Positions 16,316-25,025 are shown, numbered from the stretch's first letter. The stretch: DNA of 64,000 bases from Anaerolineales bacterium (GCA_030583905.1 CP129481.1:434001-498000), one strand, 5' to 3'. Notes: generated from the sequence alone by a model not told the origin. Numbers and translations are program-made.

Positions 16316-17317
16316 ATGAAGCGCACCGCCCTTTTACTGCTAACAACCTGCCTCCTGCTCGCCTCATGCGCCCCATCGGCGGCTGCCACTCCCACCCCCG
16401 AACCGACCGCCACCTTCGCCAGACAGATCCCCACCCCGCGCTACGACGTCCCCCCGACGACCAGCCCCACAGTCACGCTCGAAGCGAGTTCCACCCCCCG
16501 CCTGACGTCCACGCCTCGCACCACACCGACGGCTGATCCGGCATCCACCAGCCTTCCCCCCGCCACCGCCTCCGCCGCCGCCCGCATCACCGCCACCCCC
16601 GACAACTCATGGATGCGCCTGCCCGTCCTGCCCTCCCCCTCCGAAAACCTGCGCGACATCTACCAGCGCGGACTGGCGCTCGGCAACAACCCCAACGCCT
16701 TCTCCCTCTTCGGCGACTGCCAAGCCCGCCCCGAAGAATTCTTCGGCATCTACGAAACCGACCCGCTTGCCCTCTCCGACCTCCCCCCCGAACTGCGCGA
16801 ACTGGTGGATAACTTCACCGGCTCCTTCAACCGTGAGAGTCCCACCGCGCAGGACGGCACCACCCCCGGCGCCCTGCTCTGGACCCAATGGCATCGCGGT
16901 CGCTTCGGCTGCACCTTCGCAGAGACGCCCGTCCAATGCGAACTGCGCCTGCACAACCCGTCCTTCGTCATCATCCAGATCGGCTCCCATTACGAGTCCC
17001 GCAACACCGAATACCTGCGCCGTGTCATCGGGCAGTTGATCGAGAAGGGCGTCGTGCCTCTGCTCGCCACCAAAGCCGACAACCGCGAACTCGACCACCG
17101 CGTCAACCGCGACGTGGCACTGCTCGCCGCCGAGTTCAACCTCCCGCTCTGGAACTTCTACGCCGCCCTGAACGACCTCCCCGACCGCGGCTTGTACGTC
17201 ATGCGCAACAGGGAATATCAGGGACCCATCTACCTCAACGAGCAGGCGCAGGAGATCCACCGCCGCACCGGTCTCGAGGCACTGAACCTCGTCTGGCGCA
17301 TGGCAACAGGGGAATGA
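16316..17317 (+). CDS. Lipoprotein with SGNH-hydrolase-like domain
   Basis: A 333-residue exported lipoprotein: signal peptide with lipobox LASC (Cys18 would be lipidated), a long Pro/Thr-rich linker (about 19-100), then a folded domain. That domain resembles SGNH/GDSL hydrolases: SLFGDCQ near residue 132 could replace the GDS motif, VIIQIGSHYE the GxND block, and GPIYLNEQAQEIHRRTG the final His region. The catalytic Ser is not obvious, so hydrolase activity is uncertain. It should sit on the outer face of the membrane. It stands alone between the AT-rich island and mutS2; the start is set by the adjacent -10. Confidence 0.6.
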   Translation: MKRTALLLLTTCLLLASCAPSAAATPTPEPTATFARQIPTPRYDVPPTTSPTVTLEASSTPRLTSTPRTTPTADPASTSLPPATASAAARITATPDNSWMRLPVLPSPSENLRDIYQRGLALGNNPNAFSLFGDCQARPEEFFGIYETDPLALSDLPPELRELVDNFTGSFNRESPTAQDGTTPGALLWTQWHRGRFGCTFAETPVQCELRLHNPSFVIIQIGSHYESRNTEYLRRVIGQLIEKGVVPLLATKADNRELDHRVNRDVALLAAEFNLPLWNFYAALNDLPDRGLYVMRNREYQGPIYLNEQAQEIHRRTGLEALNLVWRMATGE

Positions 17318-17339
17318 CCCGCCGCCAGCTCCCGCCATG

Positions 17340-17387
17340 ACCGCGAAGCAACCACAAGCGATTGACGTCCTCGGCGCGCTTCGCGGT
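17340..17387. terminator. Hairpin after the lipoprotein gene
   Basis: ACCGCGAAGC (17340-17349) pairs with GCTTCGCGGT (17378-17387), loop of 28 nt. The T tract is short, so termination strength is doubtful. Confidence 0.4.
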
Positions 17388-17390
17388 TTA

Positions 17391-17421
17391 AAAAAAAACA
17401 GGACGCCCGCAAGGGACGTCC
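17391..17421 (-). terminator. Intrinsic terminator of the mutS2 transcript
   Basis: On the minus strand a GC-rich stem (17413-17421 with 17401-17408, 4-nt loop) is followed by about nine U. It ends the mutS2 and small-gene transcript. Confidence 0.75.
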
Positions 17422-17461
17422 CAACGTTCCAAACTTCTAACCTTCCAACGTTCAAACCTTC
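17421..17461. repeat. Dispersed repeat family C copy
   Basis: Several AACGTTC / AACCTTC direct copies directly after the stop of the small gene; the same motif is found in frame in mutS2. Confidence 0.65.
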
Positions 17462-17704
17462 TCACCCCTTCAACGGCGGCGCATCCTTGTCATAGACGAA
17501 GACCTGCACGTCCATCCCGTCCGCATTCAGCAGATCGAGCGCGGGCTGGAAGGTCGCATCCTTGATCTTCTGGATGTCCCCCGCCGGCGCATACACCGAC
17601 AACCGCGCCTCCTCATCCGACATCACCGCCGATTTGATCTCCGCGTCGGCGCAGGCGGCTTTGATGAGTTCTGTCATTTTCTGGATGGCATCATCGATCG
17701 TCAT
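17462..17704 (-). CDS. Small conserved-looking protein of unknown function
   Basis: An 80-residue acidic protein, not recognised. It has a helix-strand pattern (helix 2-20, strand ARLSVYAP, helix KDATFQPALDLL, strand VQVFVYD) without signal peptide or membrane helix, so it is probably a small cytosolic alpha/beta protein. GGGAG stands 8 nt before the ATG and a TATAAT lies about 27 nt upstream, so it has its own promoter although it follows mutS2 by 40 nt. No functional link is evident. Confidence 0.55.
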   Translation of the reverse strand: MTIDDAIQKMTELIKAACADAEIKSAVMSDEEARLSVYAPAGDIQKIKDATFQPALDLLNADGMDVQVFVYDKDAPPLKG

Positions 17705-17730
17705 AAGCAGCTCCCTGTCTCAACTCTAAA

Positions 17731-17736
17731 ATTATA
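17731..17736 (-). promoter_or_regulatory. -10 element for the small gene
   Basis: Minus-strand TATAAT, 26 nt before the ATG at 17704, in the gap after mutS2. The transcript has a short leader with a Shine-Dalgarno. Confidence 0.45.
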
Positions 17737-17744
17737 CAATACTG

Positions 17745-20186
17745 TCATCCGGCGTTCAACTTCGCCACCGTCACGCCTTCGCCGCCTTCCTTGTCCCCGC
17801 CCTCCTCGAACGACTTGACGTACGCATGACCCTTCAACGCCTCGCGCACCGCCTGCCGCAGTCTGCCCGTCCCCTTCCCGTGGATGATGCGCACCCACGG
17901 CAGTCCCGCCAGATACGCCTGCTCGAGATAGCGCTCCATCTTATCCAGCGCATCTTCAGACATCAACCCGCGCAGATCTACTTCCATACCGGGCGATGCG
18001 GATGCCGGGCGGCTGACCGTGGACGATGCAGTTGATTTCTTTCCACTTTCCGCTTTCTTTGGATCCGCTGGCGCCTCATCCCTTCGCCTCACCAGATCCG
18101 ATAACTTCGCCCGCACGCGGATCGTCCCGATCTGCACCTCCGCATCTGACTCACCTAAAGCTGTCACCACCCCCTCAGCATTCAACGTGCTGACGGTGAC
18201 CTTCTCCCCCAGCGCAAACGACCGCTGACCGTTGACCGTTGACGGTCCACCGTCCACTGTCCGTCGTCGCTCTACAGGTGCATCCACCTTCTCTTCCATC
18301 TGTTCCATCTTCGCTTCGATGGCTTTGATGGCGGTCAACGGCTGGCTGGCTTTCTTGAGTTGAGCCTTCAACGAGTCGATGTTGCGCTTGAGTACTGCCA
18401 CTTCCAACTCACCTTCGGCGCGGGCTTTGGCGATCGTGTCGCGGCGTTCGTCCTCTATCTTTTCGAGGCGCTGTTCCAGTTCGCGGGTTTGCGCTTCGAG
18501 CCGGGCGCGGGCTTTCTCCAACTTCTCACGTTCGCGCGAGGTGCGGTTGCGCTCCTTGCGGATGTCGTCCAGCAGTTTGTCGGCGCGCAGATCGAGCGGA
18601 TTGATCTCCGCCTTTGCCGAGTCAATGATCGCTTGCGGGAGTCCCAGCTTTTGGGCGATGGCTAAGGCGTTGGACCTGCCCGGGAGACCGATGGTCAGCT
18701 TGAAGGTCGGGCGAAGCGTCTTGATGTCGAATTCCAGCGAGGCGTTGACCACGCCTTCCGTCGAGTGCGCGAAGGTTTTCAATTCGGGATAGTGCGTCGC
18801 GACGAGCGTCGTACAGCCCGTATCCAGCAGGTGCGTGAGGATCGCGCGCGCGATGGCGGCGCCTTCCTGCGGGTCGGTGCCGGAGCCGAGCTCGTCGAAG
18901 ATGACCAGCGAGCGCTGGTCGATCACTTTCAGGATGCGGATGATGTTGGTGATGTGCCCGCTGAACGTGCTGAGTGACTGCTCGATGGATTGCTCGTCGC
19001 CGATATCGGCATAGACCGATTTGAAGAAGGGCAGTTCCGAACCGCTTTGCGCCGGGATGTGCAACCCGCTTTGCGCCATGACCACCAGCAGACCGACGGT
19101 CTTGAGCGAGACGGTCTTGCCGCCCGTGTTCGGACCGGTGATAACGATGGCGCGTGTGCCTTCGCGCGGGTCCACGTCGATGGGGACGACGGTCTCGGAG
19201 TCGAGCAAGGGGTGGCGGGCTTGGAGGAGTTTCAGGTTTGCAGGTTCAATGTTGGAAGGTTGTTGAGTTGTAACTTTCGAACCTGCAACCTTCAAACTTT
19301 TCAACTCATGCAAAGCGGGTTCACTGGCTTTCAGCTCCTCCGCGTATTTCGCTTTTGCGAACGCCAGATCGAGCACGGCGAGGTTCTCCACGCCGTACTT
19401 GATCTCCACTGCGTGCGCGCCGACGATGGACGACACTTCCGCGAGGATGCGGCGTTCTTCGTCCCGTTCGGCGAGTTGCAGTTCGCGGATCTCGTTGTTG
19501 GCTTCGACGACGGGCAGAGGCTCGACGAACAACGTCGCTCCGCTGGCGGATTGGTCGTGGATGATGGCTTTGATCTTGCCTTTGAACTCAGCCCGCAGTG
19601 GAATGACATAACGCCCGTCGCGCTGGGTGATGATCGAATCCTGTAACATGGACACGGTCTTGGAGTCCGTGACGTATTTTTGCAGGCGCGTCATCAAGCG
19701 GTCATGTGCGATCTTCAATTTACGGCGGATGTCCGCCAGCTTGACGGATGCAGAATCCAGCACTTCGCCGCGGTCCGAGAGCACGCGCGTGATGGCATCC
19801 ACGATACCGTGCGTTTCGGGCAATCCGTTCACGATCAGCGCCAGGCGCGGATACTCGCCTTCCTTTTTGTCGAAGGTCTTCTTCAACTCGCGGCAGGAAA
19901 TGAGTGTGGACTTGATGTCCAGCAGGGCGTGTGGATCGAGCACACCGTTGCGGGCGGCGAGGTCCGCTGCGTTGCGGACGTCATGCGCCGCGCCGATGCT
20001 CACATCCTGAATCGAGAGCAGTTTCCGCGCTTCAGTGGTCTCTGCAATGCGGGAGACGGCGAGGTCGTAGGAATCGGTCGGCTCGAGCGAGCGGGCGAGT
20101 GCCATCGAAGCGGAGAAATCGCAGAAGCCTGCCAGCCGTTCGAGGATCTTGGGGTATTCGAGTACGTTGAGGGTCTTGCTGTCCAT
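17745..20186 (-). CDS. mutS2: MutS2 ATPase/endonuclease
   Basis: An 813-residue MutS2 protein. MutS2 enzymes act in anti-recombination and in rescue of collided ribosomes. Order: N-terminal helical core, ATPase with Walker A GPNTGGKT and SLKTVG, Walker B VIFDELGSGTDP, a long coiled coil (about 515-625), a KOW-like segment, and a C-terminal Smr nuclease domain with VDLRGL and IHGKGTGRLR. Two stretches match dispersed repeats in frame: residues about 294-317, just before the conserved ARHPLL (family C), and about 639-653 in the linker before the Smr part (family B). The start is placed 7 nt after a TTTAAT that belongs to a repeat A copy. Confidence 0.93.
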   Translation of the reverse strand: MDSKTLNVLEYPKILERLAGFCDFSASMALARSLEPTDSYDLAVSRIAETTEARKLLSIQDVSIGAAHDVRNAADLAARNGVLDPHALLDIKSTLISCRELKKTFDKKEGEYPRLALIVNGLPETHGIVDAITRVLSDRGEVLDSASVKLADIRRKLKIAHDRLMTRLQKYVTDSKTVSMLQDSIITQRDGRYVIPLRAEFKGKIKAIIHDQSASGATLFVEPLPVVEANNEIRELQLAERDEERRILAEVSSIVGAHAVEIKYGVENLAVLDLAFAKAKYAEELKASEPALHELKSLKVAGSKVTTQQPSNIEPANLKLLQARHPLLDSETVVPIDVDPREGTRAIVITGPNTGGKTVSLKTVGLLVVMAQSGLHIPAQSGSELPFFKSVYADIGDEQSIEQSLSTFSGHITNIIRILKVIDQRSLVIFDELGSGTDPQEGAAIARAILTHLLDTGCTTLVATHYPELKTFAHSTEGVVNASLEFDIKTLRPTFKLTIGLPGRSNALAIAQKLGLPQAIIDSAKAEINPLDLRADKLLDDIRKERNRTSREREKLEKARARLEAQTRELEQRLEKIEDERRDTIAKARAEGELEVAVLKRNIDSLKAQLKKASQPLTAIKAIEAKMEQMEEKVDAPVERRRTVDGGPSTVNGQRSFALGEKVTVSTLNAEGVVTALGESDAEVQIGTIRVRAKLSDLVRRRDEAPADPKKAESGKKSTASSTVSRPASASPGMEVDLRGLMSEDALDKMERYLEQAYLAGLPWVRIIHGKGTGRLRQAVREALKGHAYVKSFEEGGDKEGGEGVTVAKLNAG
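18227..18270. repeat. Repeat family B inside mutS2
   Basis: GACCGTTGACGGTCCACCG and surrounding bases, kept in frame, encode a Ser/Thr/Gly-rich linker with STVNGQRS. A close relative in mutL encodes STVGGQRS. Confidence 0.65.
19235..19307. repeat. Repeat family C inside mutS2
   Basis: An inverted pair of family C motifs (GGTTTGCAGGTTC on one side, GAACCTGCAACCTTC on the other) is carried in frame and encodes about 24 residues not expected between the helical core and the ATPase. Confidence 0.65.
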
Positions 20187-20193
20187 GCTGTGA

Positions 20194-20235
20194 ATTAAAC
20201 CACAGATGAACGCGGATGAATACGGATAAAATAAG
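20194..20235. repeat. Dispersed repeat family A copy between mutS2 and an SDR gene
   Basis: AACCACAGATGAACGCGG and a second GGATGAATACGGATAAA. The mutS2 side supplies the -10 TTTAAT (20194-20199, minus strand), ending 7 nt before the mutS2 ATG. Confidence 0.7.
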
Positions 20236-20248
20236 AATGGAGGTAGTT

Positions 20249-21022
20249 ATGCGATTAAAAAGTAAAGTTGCCATCATCACGGGCGGCACATCGGGGATCG
20301 GTCAAGCCACGGCGATCCGTTTCGCAGAAGAAGGCGCGGATCTGGTCATCACGGGCAGGCGCGTCGGCTTGGGGAAAACCGTCGAAGCGGAATGCAGGAA
20401 CAGGGGAGTCCGATGCGTGTTCGTGGAGGCGGATCACTCAAAGATGGAGGATTGTCAGCGAGTCGTGGATATCGCTCTCAGGGAATTCGGTCGCATCGAT
20501 ATCCTGTTCAACAACGCGGGCATCGTCACCAGCGGGACGGCGGAGACAACGGATGAGGAGACCTGGCAGCGCACGATCGACATCAACATCACGGCGGTGT
20601 GGCGCATGAGCAAATTGGTCATCCCGCACATGAGGAAGCAGGGACGCGGCGCGATCGTCAACAATGGCTCGGATTGGTCGGTGGTGGCTGGGACGGATGC
20701 CTTCCCGTATGTGATGAGCAAGGGCGCGGTGGGGATGATGACGAAGGCGATGGCATTGGATTATGCGCGCGAGAACATCCGCGTGAATGCGGTCTGCCCC
20801 GGTGATACGTTCGTGGACAGGTGGATGGAGAAAGGCTATTTCGAGAACTCCGACCCGGTGACGCTGGAGGAAGCGATCAAGGAATCCAGCGCATACATCC
20901 CGATGGGACGTTTCGGAAAACCGGAAGAGATCGCCAATGCCGTTTTGTTTTTGGCGTCGGATGAAGCGTCGTTTGTGACCGGTCATTTGCTGCTGGTGGA
21001 TGGGGGCAATACGGCGCAATAA
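20249..21022 (+). CDS. SDR-family oxidoreductase
   Basis: A 257-residue classical SDR with TGGTSGIG at the N terminus, NNAG (residues about 86-89), the catalytic Ser of NNGSDWS and the YVMSK motif, then VCPGDTFVD and a C-terminal end HLLLVDGGNTAQ typical of glucose or 3-oxoacyl dehydrogenase-like SDRs. Start at 20249 has GGAGG 5 nt upstream; the ATG at 20216 is inside repeat A. Divergent from mutS2. Substrate unknown. Confidence 0.85.
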   Translation: MRLKSKVAIITGGTSGIGQATAIRFAEEGADLVITGRRVGLGKTVEAECRNRGVRCVFVEADHSKMEDCQRVVDIALREFGRIDILFNNAGIVTSGTAETTDEETWQRTIDINITAVWRMSKLVIPHMRKQGRGAIVNNGSDWSVVAGTDAFPYVMSKGAVGMMTKAMALDYARENIRVNAVCPGDTFVDRWMEKGYFENSDPVTLEEAIKESSAYIPMGRFGKPEEIANAVLFLASDEASFVTGHLLLVDGGNTAQ

Positions 21023-21080
21023 CTTCCTTATTTGACTGAAATTCAGATACAATCGGGAATTCATTGAAGAGGAGAGCGCC

Positions 21081-23285
21081 ATGCAAAGCAAACCTGCTTT
21101 TTCTTTTGATTCGCATCAACTTGTTAGAGGAATCACAGCAGGACTGGTCATCGGCATGATCACGGTGGTCTTGAGCGTTTCGCTGGCGGCGCTCGTATTC
21201 AGCGGGGAAATGAGCGTATACATTCAGCGGGGTGTAGGATTGTTCCTATTCGGTGCATTCGTCGTAGCACTTTTCGCATCACTGCTTGGCTCCTTGCCCG
21301 GCACAGCTATCGGTCCGCAGGATGGTCCCGCCGCGCTGGTGGCGGTCATGGCGGGCGGCATCGCCGGCATGCTGGCTGGTTCATCCGGCGTGGAAGTCGC
21401 TTTCTTTACCACGGCGGCGGGCATCATCATCTCATCCCTCGTCACCGGGGCGATCCTGCTCTTGATCGGTCAGTTCGGGCTGGGGAATCTCGTCCGCTAC
21501 ATCCCCTATCCCGTCGTCGGCGGTTTTTTAGCCGGGACCGGCTGGCTGTTGACTCGCGGCGCGATCGAGGTCATGGCTGGGCAGACATTATCGCTTCAGA
21601 CTCTCCGCAACCTGATGCAGCTTGAGAATATCTTTCTCTGGCTGCCGGGGACTCTCTACGCCCTTATCATCCTCGTCGTTCTGCGAAAGGTAAATCATCA
21701 TCTGGTCTGGCCCGGCATTATCTTCGGCGCGCTTCTTCTCTTTTACGCCGGATTACTCGTCACAGGCACATCCATTGAGCAGGCACGCAGCATGGGGCTG
21801 CTTTTTGAAACCTTTCCAGCGGGCGGGCTCTGGAAACCATTTACCCCTGCGGATATCAGCCTCGTGGATTGGAACGCGCTGGCACAGCAGATCGGTCTCT
21901 TGATCCCTGTGCCGCTGGTAAGTTTGATCGCGCTTCTCCTGAACGCCACAGGCTTGGAATTGGTCGCCAAACGCGATATCGACCTGAACCGTGAACTGCG
22001 CATGACCGGCATCGCCAACATCGTTTCCGGTCTGGGCGGAGGACCGATCGGCTATCATTATCTCGGCGCGACGGCGCTCGGTCAACGCATGGGAGCGAAA
22101 ACCCGCGTGGTCACCGTCACTGCAACGGTGATCTGCGGACTGGTACTGCTCTTCGGCGGCGGATTTTTCAGTTATCTGCCTGTCGCGCTTCTGAGCAGTC
22201 TGCTCTTGGTATTGGGCTTATCCTTGTTGATCGAATGGGTATATGAAGCCCGGTTCAAACTTCCGCGTGCAGATTACTTCATCGTCATCATCAGCCTGAT
22301 CGTGATCGCCCTGTGGGGATTTCTCGAAGGCGTGGGTGTGGGAATCGTCGCTGCAACCATCCTGTTCGTGGTCAAGTACAGCAACATCAATACGGTGCGA
22401 GACACGTTGAACGGGCAGATCTATCATTCCAATGTGGATAGACCCGCCGCCCAGCGCGAGATCCTTCATGCCCACGGCATGGGCATTCATATTTTTCGTT
22501 TGCAGGGATATATCTTCTTCGGCACATCAGACAGGCTGCTGGCGCGCGTCCGCGAAATTTTGGAGGACAAGACCAACAAGGAGCATTTCATCGTGCTGGA
22601 TTTCCACCGCGTCCACGGGCTGGATTCCTCGGCTGTATCCAGTTTCACGCGCATGTATCAACTGGCGGAACTGCACGATATTCACCTCGTGCTCACACAA
22701 GTGACGCCTGTCATCCGCCAGCAAATGATCAAGGGAGGCTTCCAGCCCGGTCTGCGGGTGCAGATCTTCCCCACGCTCGACCACGGCGTGGAATGGTGCG
22801 AGAATATGATCCTGCAAAGGCACGAAGCGTCCACGCAGTTCATCCAGACCGGGATCAAATCCCAATTACGGAGAACCTTCCCAAAACCGGAAATGATCGA
22901 CCGTCTGCTGCTCTACCTCGAACGCATGGAATTGGACGCGAACTCCTATCTCATACGGCGCGGCGATCCGCCCGAAGCCATGTACTTCATCGAGTCCGGG
23001 CGTCTTAACGTGATCCTGGAAGAAGGGGAAGGCGGAACGACACGCCTGCGGAACGTCCGCGGCGGGACGGTGGTCGGCGAGGTGGGTATCTATCTAAAAA
23101 ATGAACGCACTGCCAGCGTGGTTGCCGAGCAAAAATGCGTGCTTTTCCGCCTGACGACCGAATCCATGAAAAAGATGGAAAGCGAGGAGCCTCACGTGGC
23201 AGCCGCCCTGCATGAATGGCTCGCGCGCCTGATGGCAGAACGAATGGCAGATAACACCCGCGCACTGCGGGCGTTGCTGGATTAA
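21081..23285 (+). CDS. SulP-family anion transporter fused to STAS and cyclic-nucleotide-binding domains
   Basis: A 734-residue protein: an SLC26/SulP membrane domain of 10-14 helices (about 15-425), a STAS domain (about 450-565, with IVLDFHRVHGLDSSAV) and a C-terminal cNMP-binding domain (about 600-720, with the phosphate cassette GEVGIYLKNERTASV, including the conserved Glu and Arg). SulP proteins carry sulfate, bicarbonate or other anions. The third domain suggests gating by cAMP, c-di-AMP or another nucleotide, which is inference. SD GAGGAGAG upstream. A HAD gene follows 17 nt later and is probably cotranscribed. Confidence 0.88.
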   Translation: MQSKPAFSFDSHQLVRGITAGLVIGMITVVLSVSLAALVFSGEMSVYIQRGVGLFLFGAFVVALFASLLGSLPGTAIGPQDGPAALVAVMAGGIAGMLAGSSGVEVAFFTTAAGIIISSLVTGAILLLIGQFGLGNLVRYIPYPVVGGFLAGTGWLLTRGAIEVMAGQTLSLQTLRNLMQLENIFLWLPGTLYALIILVVLRKVNHHLVWPGIIFGALLLFYAGLLVTGTSIEQARSMGLLFETFPAGGLWKPFTPADISLVDWNALAQQIGLLIPVPLVSLIALLLNATGLELVAKRDIDLNRELRMTGIANIVSGLGGGPIGYHYLGATALGQRMGAKTRVVTVTATVICGLVLLFGGGFFSYLPVALLSSLLLVLGLSLLIEWVYEARFKLPRADYFIVIISLIVIALWGFLEGVGVGIVAATILFVVKYSNINTVRDTLNGQIYHSNVDRPAAQREILHAHGMGIHIFRLQGYIFFGTSDRLLARVREILEDKTNKEHFIVLDFHRVHGLDSSAVSSFTRMYQLAELHDIHLVLTQVTPVIRQQMIKGGFQPGLRVQIFPTLDHGVEWCENMILQRHEASTQFIQTGIKSQLRRTFPKPEMIDRLLLYLERMELDANSYLIRRGDPPEAMYFIESGRLNVILEEGEGGTTRLRNVRGGTVVGEVGIYLKNERTASVVAEQKCVLFRLTTESMKKMESEEPHVAAALHEWLARLMAERMADNTRALRALLD

Positions 23286-23302
23286 TTATTGAAGGAGAAT
23301 TC

Positions 23303-23959
23303 ATGATCGTCGTTTCAGATATGATGGGAACCCTGACCACCGGCTCACCGTTCCTGGGTCTTGTGGACTGGGTGAAACATAATCAAAGCAAGCTGCGCGC
23401 CAACTGGTATATCGCAGCCATCACGCCGTCGTACCTGCTGGCAAAGAATGGACTCATCGACTGGCAAACGTGGGGACAAAAGTTAATGGTGGACAGCCTT
23501 GGCTATATCAAAAACGCCACGCCGGAAAACGTCAAACACGCTGCCGAATGGACCGTGGAACACAACCTGTGGAAGAAACGCCGCGAAGACGTCGTGACGC
23601 GTCTCATCAAGCACCGCGAAAACGGCGCAAAGGTCTATATCGCCAGCAGTGTCGTGGAACCATTCATCGAGCCGTTCGCGCGCCGCATTGGCGCAGAGGT
23701 CATCGGCACGCCGATCGAGATCGTGAACGGACGTGTACGGCTGGTCAGCGAACTGGTGGCGGACGAGAAAAAGATCGAAAAAGTGCTCAGCCGTCTCGGC
23801 GTTGACAAAGTGGACATCGCCTACGGCGATACCATCCTCGATGTTCCACTGCTCGAACACGCCGATCATCCCGTAGCAGTCTATCCCGACGCGAAATTGA
23901 AGGGCATCGCACAGGAGCACGGCTGGGAAATCATCGGCGATACGCCAAAATACGGCTGA
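23303..23959 (+). CDS. HAD subfamily IB phosphatase-like protein with altered motif I
   Basis: A 218-residue HAD protein like the SerB-type IB family: motif II serine in IASSVVEPF, lysine in ADEKKIEKV, and the motif YGDTILDVPLL with the second metal aspartate. Motif I is SDMMGTLT, so the nucleophile Asp is present but the second Asp (normally DxDGT, the general acid) is a methionine. It may be a phosphatase with a different acid, or a phosphonatase- or phosphotransfer-like variant. AAGGAG precedes the ATG. Cotranscribed with the SulP gene. It ends 1 nt from the convergent glycosyltransferase. Confidence 0.75.
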   Translation: MIVVSDMMGTLTTGSPFLGLVDWVKHNQSKLRANWYIAAITPSYLLAKNGLIDWQTWGQKLMVDSLGYIKNATPENVKHAAEWTVEHNLWKKRREDVVTRLIKHRENGAKVYIASSVVEPFIEPFARRIGAEVIGTPIEIVNGRVRLVSELVADEKKIEKVLSRLGVDKVDIAYGDTILDVPLLEHADHPVAVYPDAKLKGIAQEHGWEIIGDTPKYG

Positions 23960-23960
23960 T

Positions 23961-25025
23961 TCAACTATTCAACGCCCGCACGAACGTTTCCGCCATCTTT
24001 TGGATGTTGATCTCCTCGGAAACAATGCGGAACGACTCCGCCCCCATCCTTCGCAGACGCGCTATATCCGATAGCGCGTTTTTCATTGCGGCAACCAGCG
24101 CACCATAATTTTCAGGCTCGATCTGCCAGCCATTCCCTTCGCGGACAAGGTCATCCTGCGTGCCGTCCCCTTTTGCCACAATGACCGGCAAACCGTGACT
24201 CATCGCCTCCTGCACCGCCAACCCTCCGGTTCCAGGCAAGACGAATAGGTCTGCTTCTGCAAAATAGGGCTTTATCTCCGCCCCATGTTTCGCACCGATG
24301 AATTCCGCTGATGGATAAATCTCTTTTGCAAGTGATTCCAACGCGGCGCGTTCGGGTCCATCCCCTACGATGAGCAGGCGCGGATTTGTCCCCAACTCCG
24401 CGCAGGCACGGAGCAGCGAATCGATCCTCTTGCGAGCCTGCAACCGTCCCACGAACAAGATCGTCGCACGCTCCACAGTCTGAGGTCTATCGTCTGGTTT
24501 TTCGGGTGCCGGTGAAACCGAGTTATGCGCCACGAAGATCTTCTCACGCGGGAACCCGAGCGCGGCATATTCCTCCGCGCCGCGCTGGCTGTAAGAGATC
24601 ATGGCGTCGAATTGGCTGACAAATGCAAATCTTCGTTTTCTTCGAAGCCCGTGTGTTGTTGGAGAACCCAATCCCCAGCCAATAACCTTCCGTCCGCGCT
24701 GGTGCATCCAACCCACAGCGGCGGGCGTGGCGAGATAACGCGGATTTGCCTCCACGATCAACGCATCGGGATCCCAATCCGCGAGCCATTGGATGAAATT
24801 CTTTTGATAACAAAGATAGAACGGACCGCCAAACAAATGGACATTTTTCGCTTCGACATGACGGGCAAGCCGGGTCGTTCCACCTGCGATCATTTCCACG
24901 GGGCGGGCTTGCCCCGCGAACAGACTCATCCCGCCTTCACAGTGACCAGCCAGCAGATCAAAGAACGGAACGCGGTAACTCGGAAGGACGCGTTGTTGAA
25001 GACCCAATCTTCCTTTGAAATTCAT
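23961..25025 (-). CDS. Glycosyltransferase family 4 protein
   Basis: A 354-residue GT-B enzyme. The C-terminal nucleotide-sugar domain shows ATILFVGRLQARKRIDSLL, LLIVGDGPERAAL and the E-x7-E region GTGGLAVQEAMSHGLPVIVAKG; these place it in the GT4 clan. It likely transfers a sugar to a lipid carrier or polysaccharide at the inner face of the membrane. It overlaps the upstream membrane-protein gene by 4 nt, indicating translational coupling. A stretch near codons 176-185 weakly resembles repeat B. Confidence 0.83.
   Translation of the reverse strand: MNFKGRLGLQQRVLPSYRVPFFDLLAGHCEGGMSLFAGQARPVEMIAGGTTRLARHVEAKNVHLFGGPFYLCYQKNFIQWLADWDPDALIVEANPRYLATPAAVGWMHQRGRKVIGWGLGSPTTHGLRRKRRFAFVSQFDAMISYSQRGAEEYAALGFPREKIFVAHNSVSPAPEKPDDRPQTVERATILFVGRLQARKRIDSLLRACAELGTNPRLLIVGDGPERAALESLAKEIYPSAEFIGAKHGAEIKPYFAEADLFVLPGTGGLAVQEAMSHGLPVIVAKGDGTQDDLVREGNGWQIEPENYGALVAAMKNALSDIARLRRMGAESFRIVSEEINIQKMAETFVRALNS

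Noticed and set aside
24474..24500. Repeat B copy inside the first glycosyltransferase
   Set aside because: Only a loose resemblance to the repeat, and the encoded residues fit a normal linker; kept out of the list of in-gene insertions.
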